64,000 bases of DNA, taken from positions 90,103,270 to 90,167,269 of the forward strand of contig CM048846.1 of NCBI GenBank assembly GCA_026545225.1, in the 5' to 3' direction. Made by a program: the position numbers and the translations under genes. Positions 37,476-50,541 of the stretch are shown in pieces. Below the pieces are notes generated by a model that was not told where the DNA came from, made no database searches, and saw only the letters and a list, made by a program, of their open reading frames with translations. The DNA comes from Cornus controversa. Lineage: Eukaryota > Streptophyta > Magnoliopsida > Cornales > Cornaceae. Within the stretch, counting starts at the first letter, position 1. Each line of letters starts with the position of its first letter.

Positions 37476-39137
37476 CTACGCCATCGATTCTTCTTGTACT
37501 TCCGTTGTCCCACCATCTTGCTCCATTGATTTGCATCCCATTAATCCAGACAACACGTTGGGTAGGGAGGAAGCTGCATTGATAGTTTTTTGGTAGGCAT
37601 TCGGAAATAAGATGCGTGACAGTACTATTGCCGAAATCAGGCCCCAAACAATGAACATAAAGTGACTGAGCGAGTCTGGAACGATGATAGACACCAGAGA
37701 GACCGGAGAAAGAGATGTTATGATTAGAATAACATGGTCAAAGATTAATCGAGAGTAGTCACCCTGTCGCATTCGGTCCTTCAATTGTTGTAGTAGTAAT
37801 GCTGAGCAATATACACATATGCCTATCAAGGAAGCCATCATATTTGCAGGTGCGTTATGAATGGAGAATGTTGTAAACCTTGGCACTTCACTTGAATAAG
37901 GCCAATTAATATAGCAATCCACGCGACAAACATAGCTTGAAATTCGCCCGACCAAATGAAATCTAGATCCCTTGAAACATCAACAAAAAAATAAAAAAAA
38001 TTTCACCGCCAGATTTTAAAATAATCACTCTTAAATGCAATTATAATTTCAGCAACAAGATTAAGGTGAGCTGTCAAGTGACATATATAGAGCATATATT
38101 TATATATACATAACCTTCCGAAAATATATACTACCTACATATATTAAACACTGAAAGTCTCATAGCCCGTATTTTAATTAACAATTTACTAAATATGAAA
38201 GTGTTGCTGTGCTTGAACAACTAGCAGCTCACCCCTCTTTTTAAGTTGTAACCATTGAACAAAGCTAAATCCCATCTCTAATATCCAATCTCATGGCACT
38301 CAAAAAATTTGAGAGGAAGAATACATAAAAGATAAGATCAAAGATGTTGGAAAAATGATACTTTGGATATTCAACTAATTAAGTACACAATAAATGAACA
38401 ACACTCAATGAAAATAAATAGTACAGTTTATTTATTAGATACACAACAACACTAGCTAATAAATAGAACCTGATTGTACACCTAGATGGCTTTTCAGTTT
38501 TAATGTAATTACAATGGAATGCATATGTTAGAGGTAGCATTTCTATTTCCAAGCACAGAAAGGTGGTAGACAAGAGAGTTTAGATCCATCCCGAGAGTTG
38601 AAATTAAGGGAAATTGAAAATGGATTGAACAAACTCGTAAATCTTGCGAGAGAAAGGGCAATTATAGAACAGATGGGCAATGGATTCAGCAGAAGCAACA
38701 ACAATCTGGGTAATACCAATAAAACAGAGAGGATCAGTCAAGTGTTTTGACTACAATTTATTTCAAAAGCCCTCTCTTATTCCATAACTATATATTCCAA
38801 ATGAACCTTTTATCATTTTCTTATGTTTGATACATTTACGTAAAACAGAGCAAAAAGAAGAAGTTTATTTATTAAGGAAATTGAGTTACATATCTGATTT
38901 CCGCTACTAAAGTTTAATTTAGTAGACACATGACGATCTAATAATAAGAGTCATTTTTAACGGAATTAAACAAGCTAAATAACTTGGTAATAGTTGCTAT
39001 AGGGTCGGCTAACAAATACTCCAATGAATGGAAATGAAGTTGTGTCTCGAAGTTTGTTAGACACAATTATAAACTAGTAATTGAGTTAAAAGCTAGCAAA
39101 CTAAAGTGCTGCGGATACAGACTGATACTAACCTCAT
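37476..39137 (-). pseudogene. Frameshifted copy of the four-helix membrane-protein gene (block B)
   Basis: The exon-1 end ATGAG plus donor GTTAGT is at 39137-39133, and exon 2 runs 37970-37476 after TTTCAAG. Exon 2 is 495 bp against 496 in block A. One base is missing near 37850 (plus strand GCAGGTGCG against GCAGGGTGTG). The N-terminal frame (GEFQAMFVAWIAI) therefore runs into a stop after about 37 residues, while the rest (NMMASLIGICVYCSALLLQQ and on) stays open in another frame. The intron is 1.16 kb because of the extra 640 bp. It is most likely a pseudogene; use of an alternative upstream exon to restore the frame cannot be excluded. Confidence 0.6.
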
Positions 39138-39199
39138 TCCTGCGATAATGCTCTCTTCCTCTGGCTTGTTCTTTCTTTGAGTCTTTTTTTCTGTTAATT

Positions 39200-39450
39200 G
39201 TGTTGAGTTGAATAGGAGTCGTCCACCGCATTCTCCGCATTTTCATTTTCGCATTTTTCTTTTAATTGTTCTTTTCCTCCTCCGCATTTTCATCTTCCTT
39301 TATTTTTATTTTTCTTTTAATTGTCCTCCGCATTTTTCATCTTCCTTTATTTTTCTTTTTCTTTCAATTATTCTCTTCCTCCTCCCATTTTTATTTTTCT
39401 TTGCATTTAATTATGCTCTTCCTCCTCCGCTCTCTTCCTCTGGAGTTGAA
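39200..39450 (+). repeat. Pyrimidine-rich imperfect repeats
   Basis: Repeated CCTCCGCATTTTCATCTTCC and TTTATTTTTCTTTTAATTGT words in several variants. The Phe/Leu/Ser-rich open frames here are by-products of the repeat. Confidence 0.7.
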
Positions 39451-41662
39451 CAGGAGACCTTTAGAGTCTTGGTGTCTCCTCCAATTCTTGAATCCAAGTG
39501 GAAATGCAGAGAAACCATTTTACTATTAGTATCATTATCCTGAAATTTTGCTTCAATGGAGTATCGAACGCTAGTTCAATACTCTTAATACAAAGACACC
39601 AACCATGATTTCAGTAGCTCTTTTTTGTTCGTCTAAACCAATAATTATGTATAATGTTTCTTTTTAAAAACAATGACTCTAACCAAATTACAAAATATTA
39701 GTCGAAGTTTCTTCCATTTATCATAATACTTTAACATTAATATTTATTAATTTATTTTACAATGTTAAAAATATAAAGTTTAATATTGAATTTCTTTTAG
39801 AATGTTAAAATATGTAAATCATGGAAGAGTTATTCTACTATTTTTTCATACTATTTGCTTTCACATGTATTTTCTTTTATTATTTTATTTTATTTTATTT
39901 TATCTTCCAACATTTATATATTGTATAAATGTTCATTTACAAAAAGAAATATTGTATGAGGATTAATCAACAATTAATCAATTATAAGACAAGATAAATT
40001 AAATATTAATATAACAATTACAATTCAAATCCTTATTACAACCAAAGATCACACTAGCCTGCATGATTTATATATTAATTAAAAGAAATTTTCAATTGAA
40101 ATGTAAATGATACATTTACTTGGACTTAGTGCTTCATCCAGCTAGCCCCAAGTGCAGGCCTAACTAGCACTTACAAGACTCAACCTCTCTCTTTTTCTCT
40201 CTAAAGCCACCATTGAAGGACCTTTGATTATGCTGTGAAGATGATGGTCCGAGTAGAACTGAATATCCTCTCAATTTTGTTATGTTATACCAATATATAT
40301 GCGATTCCATTACACCGTGACCACTACCTTGCTTGAGTGTGACTATTATGTAACCGTCCCACCACCATAAAAAATTTGGAATATTTTACTTTTATTATTA
40401 GGTAAATACTCACACACTCACGAATGCCCACTATGAGACTCAAACACCTCACATTCTCTTTAAGGGAGGAGAGGTTATAATTAGACATAAATAAAAGGAA
40501 ACAAAAAAATATAATATGCATAGTTTTAAATATGTCGTAAAATAAACATATACTTAATATTGTAAAATGATGAATCATCTTAAATATTGGTCATTGTGAA
40601 GAATTTAATAAATTATTTTTTCAATATCAACACATATGAGTAGTTAAGAAACAAATATGTGTCTTAAATAGTAAATACTCTAATTAAAATATTAGATACC
40701 AATTGAACCATCAACGATTTACTTTGAAAATATTGTATTAACATACCCTTTATATATACCCTTCTTTAAAAAGGGATTAGAATTTATATATAATACAACA
40801 TATAAGTAAAAAATATATATGATTCATAACATATATACTACATCACGTATATAATAGATGATCATGTTAGTTATTTATATCACATTTTGTTTAATTTTAA
40901 CTAATATCCTAAGTATGTTTTAATAATTACATGAAAGTTTCTATATATATTGACAGATACAAATATAAATTTAGATGTACAAAAATTAATTCAATGAAAT
41001 GTAGACTCAATGTTTGTTCTGAATGGCTCTATTATTTGAATGATATTAATATTTTTATTTGATTTTGAGATAGTGAAAGTTGTGTTATTGATTTAATTAC
41101 TTAGTTAATATAAAAAAATTTCCTGAACTTAGTTAATATAATTAATAACTTTTGTTTGTTATATTCAAAATGAGGGGAGAAATATTATTATAATTTAATA
41201 ATGTTTCAAACTTATTTTTATAAATGGTTCAAACTTTAAGCATCTTAGAATAAATATAACTCTTGTGATAATTATAACCAAAAGTGAGCGTTGAACCATT
41301 GTCTGGAGTGTCTAACTTCTTAGGAAGTTGCTCAAGTTCAGCTCTTCCTAAAAGTAATACCTTTTCTAAAAAGAGCCACTATTACAAGGGTTGGGCTTAG
41401 TCTAGCCAACCCGAGCTTTAGAAACTAAAAAGGGGGTGGACTTGGGTTTATTATTTTGGATTCATGATGAGATTCGGGCCAGACTAGAGTTGACAATTTG
41501 TACTTCGGTTTGAGCTTGCTTGGGTTGCAGCCCTACTAGTGATGCTCCTCAGAAATAAATCTACTAATTTTCTATTTTTATTTTTATACATACAAAGGAG
41601 GAGTAGTTAATTGGTAAATAAACTTAACTCATTCTCCACAAAAAAAAAAAAAATTCTATTCA

Positions 41663-44600
41663 TGTTCTATAATAGTAGTATATAAATATATAGCTAAACA
41701 ATTATAATAGTTAGATATATACTATTATATAGTAAGAGAGAAAGAGAGAGTGAGAGATTGTGCTGATATCCAAAAACTCTACCAATTTATAACATACACA
41801 TGCCTTATATATAGGCAAATGTGGGGAGATATTTAGTTTAGATAGATATGCATTTATGTGGGCTTGAACCCACTTGACCCACTTGTAACACTCTCCCTTG
41901 GGTTCATAACACTATAAAGAGAACAAGATTCTTGTGAACCTGAAAATGGTATTGCATATACAAGAATTGCCTCATTAAAACCTTGTCAGGAAAACCCAGT
42001 GAGATAAAACCTGATCGAAGGAAAAAAAGTGCAGTCTGCTAATACCTTTTCAAACAAATTCTCCCCCTCATCAGCATGGAAAATCTTTGAGCTGCCGCAT
42101 CCCAATATTGTGAACCAATTTTTTGAATGTCGTGCTAGGCAGAGCTTTAGTGAACAGGTCTGCCAAATTATCACACGAACGAATTTGCTGGACATCAATA
42201 TCACCATTTTTCTGAAGCTCGTGGATATAAAAGAATTTTGGTGAGATGTGCTTGGTTCTGTCTCCTTTGATATAGCCTCCTTTGATTTGTGCAAGACATG
42301 CAGCATTATCTTCATATAATATCGTTGGGATATTATTTATTGAGGAGAGTCCACAGTTTTCTCGAATATGTTGTATCATATATCTTAGCCAGACACACTC
42401 TCGGCTCGCTTCATGAATTGCGAGTATTTCAGAATGATTTGAAGAGGTTGATGTCATTGTCTGTTTCATGGATCTCCATGATATAGCAGTGTCACCACAA
42501 GTAAATACATATCTTATTTGTGATCGAGCTTTATGTGGATCAGAAAGATAACTTGCATCTACATATCCAACTAACTGGGATTTTGATTTATTTGAATAAA
42601 ATAATCTCATATCAGTGGTCCCACGAAGATATCTCATTATATGCTTGACACAATTCCAATGTCTGCGGGTTGGTGCAGAACTGTATCTTGCCAGTAAATT
42701 GACTAAAAAAACTATGTCCGGTCGTGTGCAATTTGTGAGGTACATCAGTGCACCAATAGCACTCAGATATGAAATTTCAGGACCAAGCAATTCTTCATTA
42801 TCTTCTCGAGGACGAAATGGATCTTTCTTCACATCAAGTGATCGGACGACCATTGGAGAACTTAATGAATGAGTTTTATCTATATAGAATCGTTTTAGAA
42901 CTTTTTCTGTATATGTTGACTAATGGATAAGAATTCCGCTTGGTAAATGCTCAATTTGTAATCCGAGACAAAATTTCGTTTTTCCAAGCTCTTTCATTTC
43001 GAATTCTTTCTTTAAATAATCAGCAGTCGCGGTGAGCTCATCAGGAGTTCCCACGAGGTTTAAATCATCAACATATACTGCTATAATTGCAAATCCAGAT
43101 CCTAATTTTTTAATGAAAATGCATGGACAGATTGGATTATTTACATATCCTTCTTTGATTAAGCACTCGCTAAGGCGATTATACCACATGCGTCTAGACT
43201 GCTTTAATCCGTACAACGATCGTTGTAACTTGATTGAATACATCGACCGTGGTTTGAAGCAATTGCTTCAGGCATTTGAAATTTTTCAAGGATTTTCATA
43301 TAAATATCACTATCAAGTGATCCATATAAATATGTTGTAACCACGTCCATTAGATGCATATTCAGCCTTTCTGTGACTGCTAAATTAATCAAGAATCGGA
43401 ATGTAATTGCATCCATTACCGGAGAATATGTCTCCTCATAGTTAATGTCAGGCCTCTGTGAGAAACCTTGTGCCACTAAGTGGGCTTTGTATCTCATAAT
43501 TTCATTTTTCTCATTTCTTTTCCGTACAAATACTCATTTGTACCCTACAGGCTTAACACATTCAGGTGTCTGGATTATCGATCCAAACACTTCACGTTTT
43601 GCCAGTGAAGTTAATTCTGCCTGTATTGCCTCTTTCCATTTTAGCCAATCATTTTTGCGTTGACATTCGTCAACGTATTGAGATTCTGGATCATCATTAT
43701 CTCTTGCAATATCAAGAGCAACTGCAAAAGAGAATATATTGTCGATAAGAACATCATTTCTATTCCATCTCTTTGCATAATTTATTGATATCTCATCATT
43801 TTCAGGAACGACTACCTCTTTTTGTACCTCATCAAGGGCTATCATTTCTTCAGGGGCTATTATTGCTCCCTTTGTAAGTATGTCCTCTTCAGTAGTGTCA
43901 TTTTCTTTATCTACTTTCTCTTGTACTTTCCTCTTTCGAGGAACAATATCTTTTGCACCAATACTTATAGATTGTCCAATAGGGACATCTATTCGTGCTG
44001 GGAAATTGGCAGCAGGGATATGAGATAGTATCACTTTATTTGTATCAGCAAATGCATCTGGCAATTGATTTGCAATACTTTGCAAATGAATGATTCTCTT
44101 AACTTCAAGTTCTCTTTTACTTGGAGGGGGATCAAAATGTGATAATGCCGTAGCATTTCAAGTGATTTCAAGTGATTCATGCTGTTATTCAGGCTGTGTC
44201 ATTTCTCCCCCTAATGGTGGGAACACCACCTCATCAAAATGACAATCAGCAAATCTTGTTTTAAACAAATTTCCTGTCATAGGTTCAAGATATCTAATGA
44301 TAGATGGAGAGTCAAAACCTACATAAATTCTAAGTCTACGCTGAGGACCCATTTTTGTTCGTTATAGTGGTGCAATAGGCACAAAGACAGAACAATCAAA
44401 AACTCGTAAGTGAGAGATATTTGGTTGTTGACCAACAATAAGTTGTAGAGGTGAAAAACTATGGTAAGCAGTTGGTCTAATATGAACTAATGATGCTGTA
44501 TGCAATATGGCATGTCCCCAGGCTGATACAGGGAGTTTTGTTTTCATAAGTAATGGTCTGGCAATCAATTAAAGACGTTTTATAAAAGACTCTGCTAGAC

Positions 44601-46831
44601 CATTTTAAGTATGAGTGTGTGCAATAGGGTGTTTAACATCAATGCCAATAGACATGCAATAGTCATTGAACGTTTTAGATGTAAATTCTCCGGCATTATC
44701 AAGACAAATTGCCTTGATTAGATAATCCGAGAATTGTGCTCTTAAACGAATTGTTTGGGCCAAAAGTCTAGCAAATGCTACATTTCTAGTAGAAAGTAAA
44801 CAGACATGGGACCATCTAGTTGAGGCATCAATTAAAATCATAAAATAACGAAAAGGTCCACATGATGGGTGAATAGGCCCACATATATCTCTGTGGATCC
44901 TTTGTAAGAAATCAGGGGATTCAACAACAATTTTTGAAGGAGATGGCCTCACAATTAACTTTCCTTGTGAGCATGCAGTGCATGTATAATCACTTGTTAA
45001 AAGAATTTTCTGATTCTTTAATGGATGTCCATTTGAATTTTCAATAATTCGGCGCATCATTGTTGACACAGGATAACCAAGACGATTATGCCATAATATA
45101 AAATTCTTTGGGTCAGAGCACTTCTGGTACATCACTACATGTGATCCAATTGCTCTTATCTTCATAAAATATAACCTCGAAGAGAAAGCAGAGAGTTTTT
45201 CTAAAACATGCTTCCGGCATGAAATAGTTGATGTAATGCATAGATATTCCATACTCCCTTTATTTATTGTCTCAATATGATATCCGTTATGACGTATATC
45301 TTTAAAACTCAACAGATTTCTCTTGGATCTGGTTGAGTAGAGAGCATCATCAATATGCAATTGTGTTCTACATGGTAACACAATATTAGTCCTTCCAAAA
45401 CCATCAATCAGGTCTATGGATCCTGATATGGTATTAACATTAGCTTCAGCTAATGTTATATGGAAAAAATATTTTCTATCTCTCAGGATAGTATGTGTCG
45501 TGGCACTGTCTACCAAACATATATCTTCATTATTTATCTTGGATGTGGGTAAGGCATTGATCAAATCCATTTTCTAAAAAGAAACAAACTTCATTACATT
45601 AATAAAAATATAATTACAAACAAAACTTGTAATCATACACTAATAAAAACCAAAGGAAATTATATCTAATTGATGTGGACATTTCTATCATTAGTCCACA
45701 GATAATTTATTTCAGGGAGGTATTCATATAAATCTGTATATTTAGATGATTGATGGCTACCGATTCATAATTTTTGATAACATTTGTTTCAATCTCTTTT
45801 TCCTTCCATTTTCCTTTGATTTGAAGCTTGATATAGCTCAATGAAGTGTTTGGGCGTTTCAGCAGGTCTGTGACCAATGCCCTTTCATACCACAGCAAAG
45901 CAAGTATTTTCATATTGTTTGGAGGTTGCATTCGGCACACCTTTCAATTTTTCTTACTTTACCCCACTTGCATTTCCTTCATGATAATATGGTGTGTAGC
46001 TCCTACTAGGAAACTCAAATGAAGGATAACCACTATAATTATTATTTTTGCCGTGGCCACGACCACCACCACGTCCACGACCACTTCCACATCCACGACC
46101 ACTAAAGGATGCTGAATGTGCTTTAGTTAATGAAGCTGATCCAGTCGGACGGGATATGTGTTTTTCTAATAAGAGCTCATTATTTTGTTCAGCTACTAAT
46201 AAGCAAGATATCAACTCAGAATGTCTTGTAAAATGTCTCTCTCGATACTGCTGTTGGAGGAGCTAGTTCGAGGGATGAAATGTGGTATATATTTTTTCTA
46301 ACATATCCACATCATTTTTAGGCTCTCCACATAAATTCATTTGGGAGCTAATTCGGAATAGAGCTGAATTATATTCTATTACCGATTTATAATCAGACAA
46401 CTTCAATTTTGACCAGTTGTCTCGAGCTCTTGGCAGATTTATAGTTCTTTGATTCGAACCTATCCTTCAAATTTTTTCATAGTGTGGACGAGTCTTTTAT
46501 TGTAATATACTCGAAATATTATATGTAAGTATATTGACATAATAAAATAATATAAATATGAACATGTCACTTCGCAATCAAGAAGGACTTTATATTGACA
46601 TAATAATATAAATATGAACATGTCACTTCGCAATCGGGAAAGACTTTATATTGACATAATAAAATAATATAGATGTGAACATGTCACTTTGCAATCGGGA
46701 AGGACTTTATATATATATAATAATATAAATATGAACATGTCACTTCGCAATCGGGAAGGACTTTATATATACATATATATTATATATTTATATGTATATA
46801 TAGATATATTTATAGATATATTATATATTTA

Positions 46832-46868
<37 letters not shown>

Positions 46869-46947
46869 AGATATATTTATAGAGATATTATATATTTATC
46901 TATATATATATGTATAGATATATTTATAGAGATATTATATATTTATC

Positions 46948-46978
<31 letters not shown>

Positions 46979-47390
46979 ATGTATAAATATATTTATCTAT
47001 TGAAATGACATAAAATAATTTTCGTATCTTTTACTTGGAAGTGAAAAATGAAATTGTATTTCTCCATTGGTCAGAACCTCGTGCTTTTACTTGTCTTCTC
47101 GGGTGGTCAGAACATCGTGCTGATAACGTGTTGTATAATAGTAGTATATAAATATATAGCTAAACAATTATAATATGTAGATATATACTATTATATAGTA
47201 AGAGAGAAAGAGAGAGTAAGATCCGAGAGAGAGAGTAAGATCCAAGAGAGTGAGAGATTGTGCTGATATCCAAAAACTCTACCAATTTATAACATACACA
47301 TGCCTTATATATAGGCAAAAGTGGGGAGATATTTAGTTTAGATAGATATGCATTTATGTGGGCTTGAACCCACTTGACCCACTTGTAACA
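41663..47390 (-). mobile_element. Ty1/copia LTR retrotransposon, nearly full length but broken
   Basis: A fossil on the minus strand with both LTRs: 3' LTR 41663-41890 and 5' LTR 47129-47390, both ending TG...CA. ATTCA flanks both ends (41658-41662 and 47391-47395), a perfect 5-bp target duplication. A purine tract lies next to the 3' LTR. Next to the 5' LTR is CGTTATCAGCACGA, only a partial match to an initiator-tRNA primer site. Parts in minus-strand order: leader repeats (46.5-47.0 kb), Gly/Arg-rich gag tail (about 46.0-46.2), protease (DSATTHT, about 45.5), integrase with HHCC finger and LIDAST/LDNAGEF motifs (about 44.4-45.4), reverse transcriptase with YVDD (about 43.1-43.6) and RNase H with LYEDNAA (about 42.1-42.8). 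The order protease-integrase-RT-RNase H marks Ty1/copia. The frame has roughly half a dozen breaks. The two LTRs differ by only a few substitutions by eye, so the insertion is young, plausibly around a million years or so. Confidence 0.92.
46510..46990. repeat. Leader tandem repeats and TA-rich microsatellite of the copia element
   Basis: About five units of AACATGTCACTTCGCAATC plus GGAAGGACTTTATAT (46510-46770). Then come (TA)n and TATAGATATATTTATAGA repeats to about 46990. The Tyr/Ile-rich open frame here is an artefact. Confidence 0.85.
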
Positions 47391-47395
47391 ATTCA

Positions 47396-48125
47396 CTTAT
47401 TATATATTGATCCAAAATAGAGAGTTTAAAAATAAAGTTAATTTGTGTCCTTTAAAACATCTAGAAATTTTTTAGTTTGACCATTTTAGCCATACTTTTG
47501 ATAGCCCAAATCTTGTGAAATAAAAATTTAAGTTATTGTAATCTCATCTTCATCTTCCCTCCTCTGCACAGCGCTTCCCCTTCCAATCCTTTCTCTTCTC
47601 TTTTCATCTTTGCTTGTGGGTCTATCACTAGTGTTAAGGGCGGTGGTAGAAGTGGTTATTGTGGTGGTTGAGGACGGTTGAAGAAGTGTTTATCATGGTG
47701 GTGAGTGGAGGGGTTAGTCTTCAGAGGCGGTGGTGAGTTTGCGGTGGCTGGCCTTATGGCCGCTGAGAGCTTCCCGTTCGTCGGTGATGGCTGCGGCGTT
47801 CGCCCCCATAAGCGAGCATGATGAGGCAGAGGGCCAAATACTCCTCTTTGGCTAGTGGGTTTTTGATTCGAGTACACATTGAATGCCTTCTCTTTGTTCA
47901 TGGATCAATAAAGTGGAGGGTTGTGTCTTGGATTGGAATTTGAGTAGAGTCGTAGGTGTTGTTGGGAGTGGAGATATTCAATATCGGAGAATAGATAGAT
48001 GTAACGCATCTAAAAAACCACTCCTCTCTCTGTAAGAGGTTCTCTTAGGGTTTCTTCCCTTTTCTAGTCCACATTCTTGTGGTAGATATCATGGATGATA
48101 TTCTATTACAGTAGATAGAGAATTT
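47396..48125. other. Spacer right of the copia element
   Basis: Contains CT-rich and GGTGGTGG-rich low-complexity DNA (47540-47760). The stretch 48000-48125 reads like a 5' leader of the DUF4283-type fragment that follows. No separate gene was recognised. Confidence 0.3.
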
Positions 48126-48129
48126 TTGT

Positions 48130-48560
48130 ATGTCTGCAGAAGAGGCTAGTAGTATCGACCTTCTGGAATATGATATCAAAGAAGGACTTGATTGGTGTGC
48201 CTACAGTTTGGTGGGGAAAGTTTTCACTGAAAAGTCGATTAATCTTACTGGGCGTCTCTCCAATATGGAGAAATTATGGGCTTGTCTTGGAGGTCTTAGA
48301 GTTTCAAAATTAAGCTACAATTACTTCTGCTCCTTCCATGGTAGCGTGATGTCGATTTTAAAGAGATGATTGTTTCAAAAACAGTTATTTGGTTCAGTTC
48401 ATTAACTTGCCTCTAGAATTCATCACAAAGGAAGTCGGTATGAAGATAGCTTTATCGTTTGAAGCAGCTGAAAAAGTAGAGATACGAGAACGACGAGGTG
48501 ATGGAAGACGGTTCTTACTCCTGAGAGTGATTATCGACGTTCGGAAAAAATATATATATA
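48130..48560 (+). pseudogene. DUF4283-type fragment, usually part of LINE-associated ORF1 proteins
   Basis: The first frame starts MSAEEASSIDLLEYDIKEGL and contains SLVGKVFTEKSINLTGRLSN. After a stop and change of frame the plus strand reads VQFINLPLEFITKEVGMKIA, then EAAEKVEIRERRGDGRRFLL and VIIDVRK. The order (LVGK.L..K.., then VQI..LPLE..TKEVG..I, then G.GR.L..RV.IDV) is that of the plant DUF4283 domain, common at the N-terminus of L1-like retrotransposon ORF1 proteins and of derived zinc-knuckle genes. The linker residues between the two parts do not match well. The zinc knuckle and reverse transcriptase are absent, so this is a truncated relic. Confidence 0.55.
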
Positions 48561-48564
48561 GATA

Positions 48565-50209
48565 TATATCTGTTGAAAAAAAATACTTGGAAAAAAAATC
48601 CAAAAAAAAAACTCTCTTTTTACGAAATTCAAAAAAAGTTATTTATGTTAATAAATTATTTTTTTTGGCAAGACCAAATATATAGATATATATCTGTTGA
48701 AGAAATTATATCTTTTGTCGTGAGATAAAAAAAATATCTCTGTTAAATAAATTATTTATTTTGTTAGAAATTAAAAAGTATTCAAAAAATAGTTATCCAT
48801 GTTAAATAAATTCTCTCTTGACATGACTCAAAAAAAAGTATATAAAATTTTTTATTCTTGTTGAATAAACTCACCCAAAAATAAATTATCGTTATTGAAT
48901 AAATTATATCTTTGGTAGGTTCAAAAAAAGAAATTATCTCTATTGGAAGAAGCCAAAATATATATATATTTTTGTTGCATTAATTATCCATCTTGAGAAG
49001 ACAAAAAAAAACTATGAACAAGTTATCTCTTTTGACAAGAATAAAAAAACAAAAATAGTAAAGAAAATAAAAAAAGGTAAAAAAATTTATCTCTTTTAAT
49101 AAGACAAAAAAAAAACATAATAAAGAAACTAAAAAAAAGTAAAAAAGAGTTTAACTTTACCGTATAAAGGATAATTGTGAGATTATAAAATAAGGAATGA
49201 TGTATTAATTAATTTATGGGCCTTCTTTTCATTTTCTTTAAAAAAAAAAAGGTAAATGGAATACAATTGTAAAAAGGGGGAGTGTGAATATCGCCTCCCT
49301 TAATATAATATACTTAAGATAAAGTAAATAATATCCATGCTATATTTAGTAGTATGGAATTGATGTCTTAAAAATTAAAATTGGAGAAAAATAGTTCAAA
49401 CTAATTGGAATCGGTAACATAGCTTTAGCAATATATAAGTAATTAATGGCCTACAATGTATTCTTACATAACAGTATATACAAAGTATACAATATACTAA
49501 GTGGGACTTAATTCCAAGCCCTACCCACCCCCTTGAGGCCGGGCTGGGCTGGGTCCTCAAAGGACTCAGCCAGGCTAAAGTCCAATGGCTCAGGGCTTCG
49601 GGCCTCAGGCTTAACCTCTGCCATCAAAGCAAGTTCACATCTTTCCATTTTGTCTTTGTAATAAAACAAATTTCATTTCCATTTTTATTTTATTTTTATT
49701 TATAAGAGAGCTTATATAACTTATAATTTATAGCTTATGTACCTTATATAACTTACATAACTTATCGTGATACTTATAATCTTATATATATTTTTTATTT
49801 CTAATATATATAGTCTTTGTAATTTCTTTTCTAATATATATTCTCATAATTAAAAATACAAATTTGTATGTAAAACAGGAAAAAGACAAAAAAAATAAAA
49901 AAACCAGGCGCTCCCAGACAATCTGAGGTCGCCCAACCCGCTACGTCAGTGGGCCAAGCTTGGGCTTAGAAAGTTGTTCCTGGTATGAGTCTCTAGACTT
50001 GTCAAAGCCCGGTATACTCGGACCCCCAACCGGGCTTGGTTGAGCCGTTTGGTAAGACCTACATTCAACTCAGTCCATCCATAAGAGAGAGAAACTAAAA
50101 ATCTTTCATATTTGTATTTCACAGTTATACATGTTGGCATTATGAGGAGAGCTAGTTATACTCTAGACATTTTTAGTAGATATTTTTTTATTAGAAAGTC
50201 AAACACACT

Positions 50210-50245
<36 letters not shown>

Positions 50246-50540
50246 AACAATATTTGTGTGATCATATTAAATCATGCATATCCTTAAAACAAACTAAATT
50301 CTTGTACTTAAAATTTTGTTTTAATAAAAGAAAGCTCTCCGCAATTAGTACAAACTTTTGGATTATATGAAGATTTTTTTTTTCTTTTTCCTTTTTTTGA
50401 TAAGTTAATTCTCTATTTTACTAAATAAAAAAATTAATAGGTGCATGAAAGCTTCACACACACACTCAAACTTTAGAAATGGAAAAATGATAAAAGTTAT
50501 ATATTGCTATTTCGACAGCATATATATATATATATACATA
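48565..50540. other. AT-rich spacer with A-rich repeats and one GC-rich patch
   Basis: The interval 48545-49260 repeats words such as AAATTATCTCTXTTG with poly-A runs, an imperfect low-complexity array. A GC-rich patch (49505-50060) with GGGCTGGGCTGGG and CCGGGCTTGGTTGAGCC words looks like the ends of an unidentified repeat. A (GA)n microsatellite lies at 50212-50242. No gene was seen. Confidence 0.35.
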
Positions 50541-50541
50541 T

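Larger units (their letters stand above)
37308..46790. repeat. Direct segmental duplication, block B
   Basis: The counterpart of block A. It contains the frameshifted membrane-protein copy, the spacer 39560-41657 and the fuller copia element. It also carries about 640 bp (38372-39011) absent from block A, inside the intron of the membrane-protein gene. That extra segment has no clear transposon ends, so insertion here and deletion in A are both possible. Confidence 0.85.

Noticed and set aside
46510-46770. Regular repeats with spacers that recall a CRISPR array
   Set aside because: The spacers are AT-rich variants of each other, and the array lies in the leader of a plant copia element.
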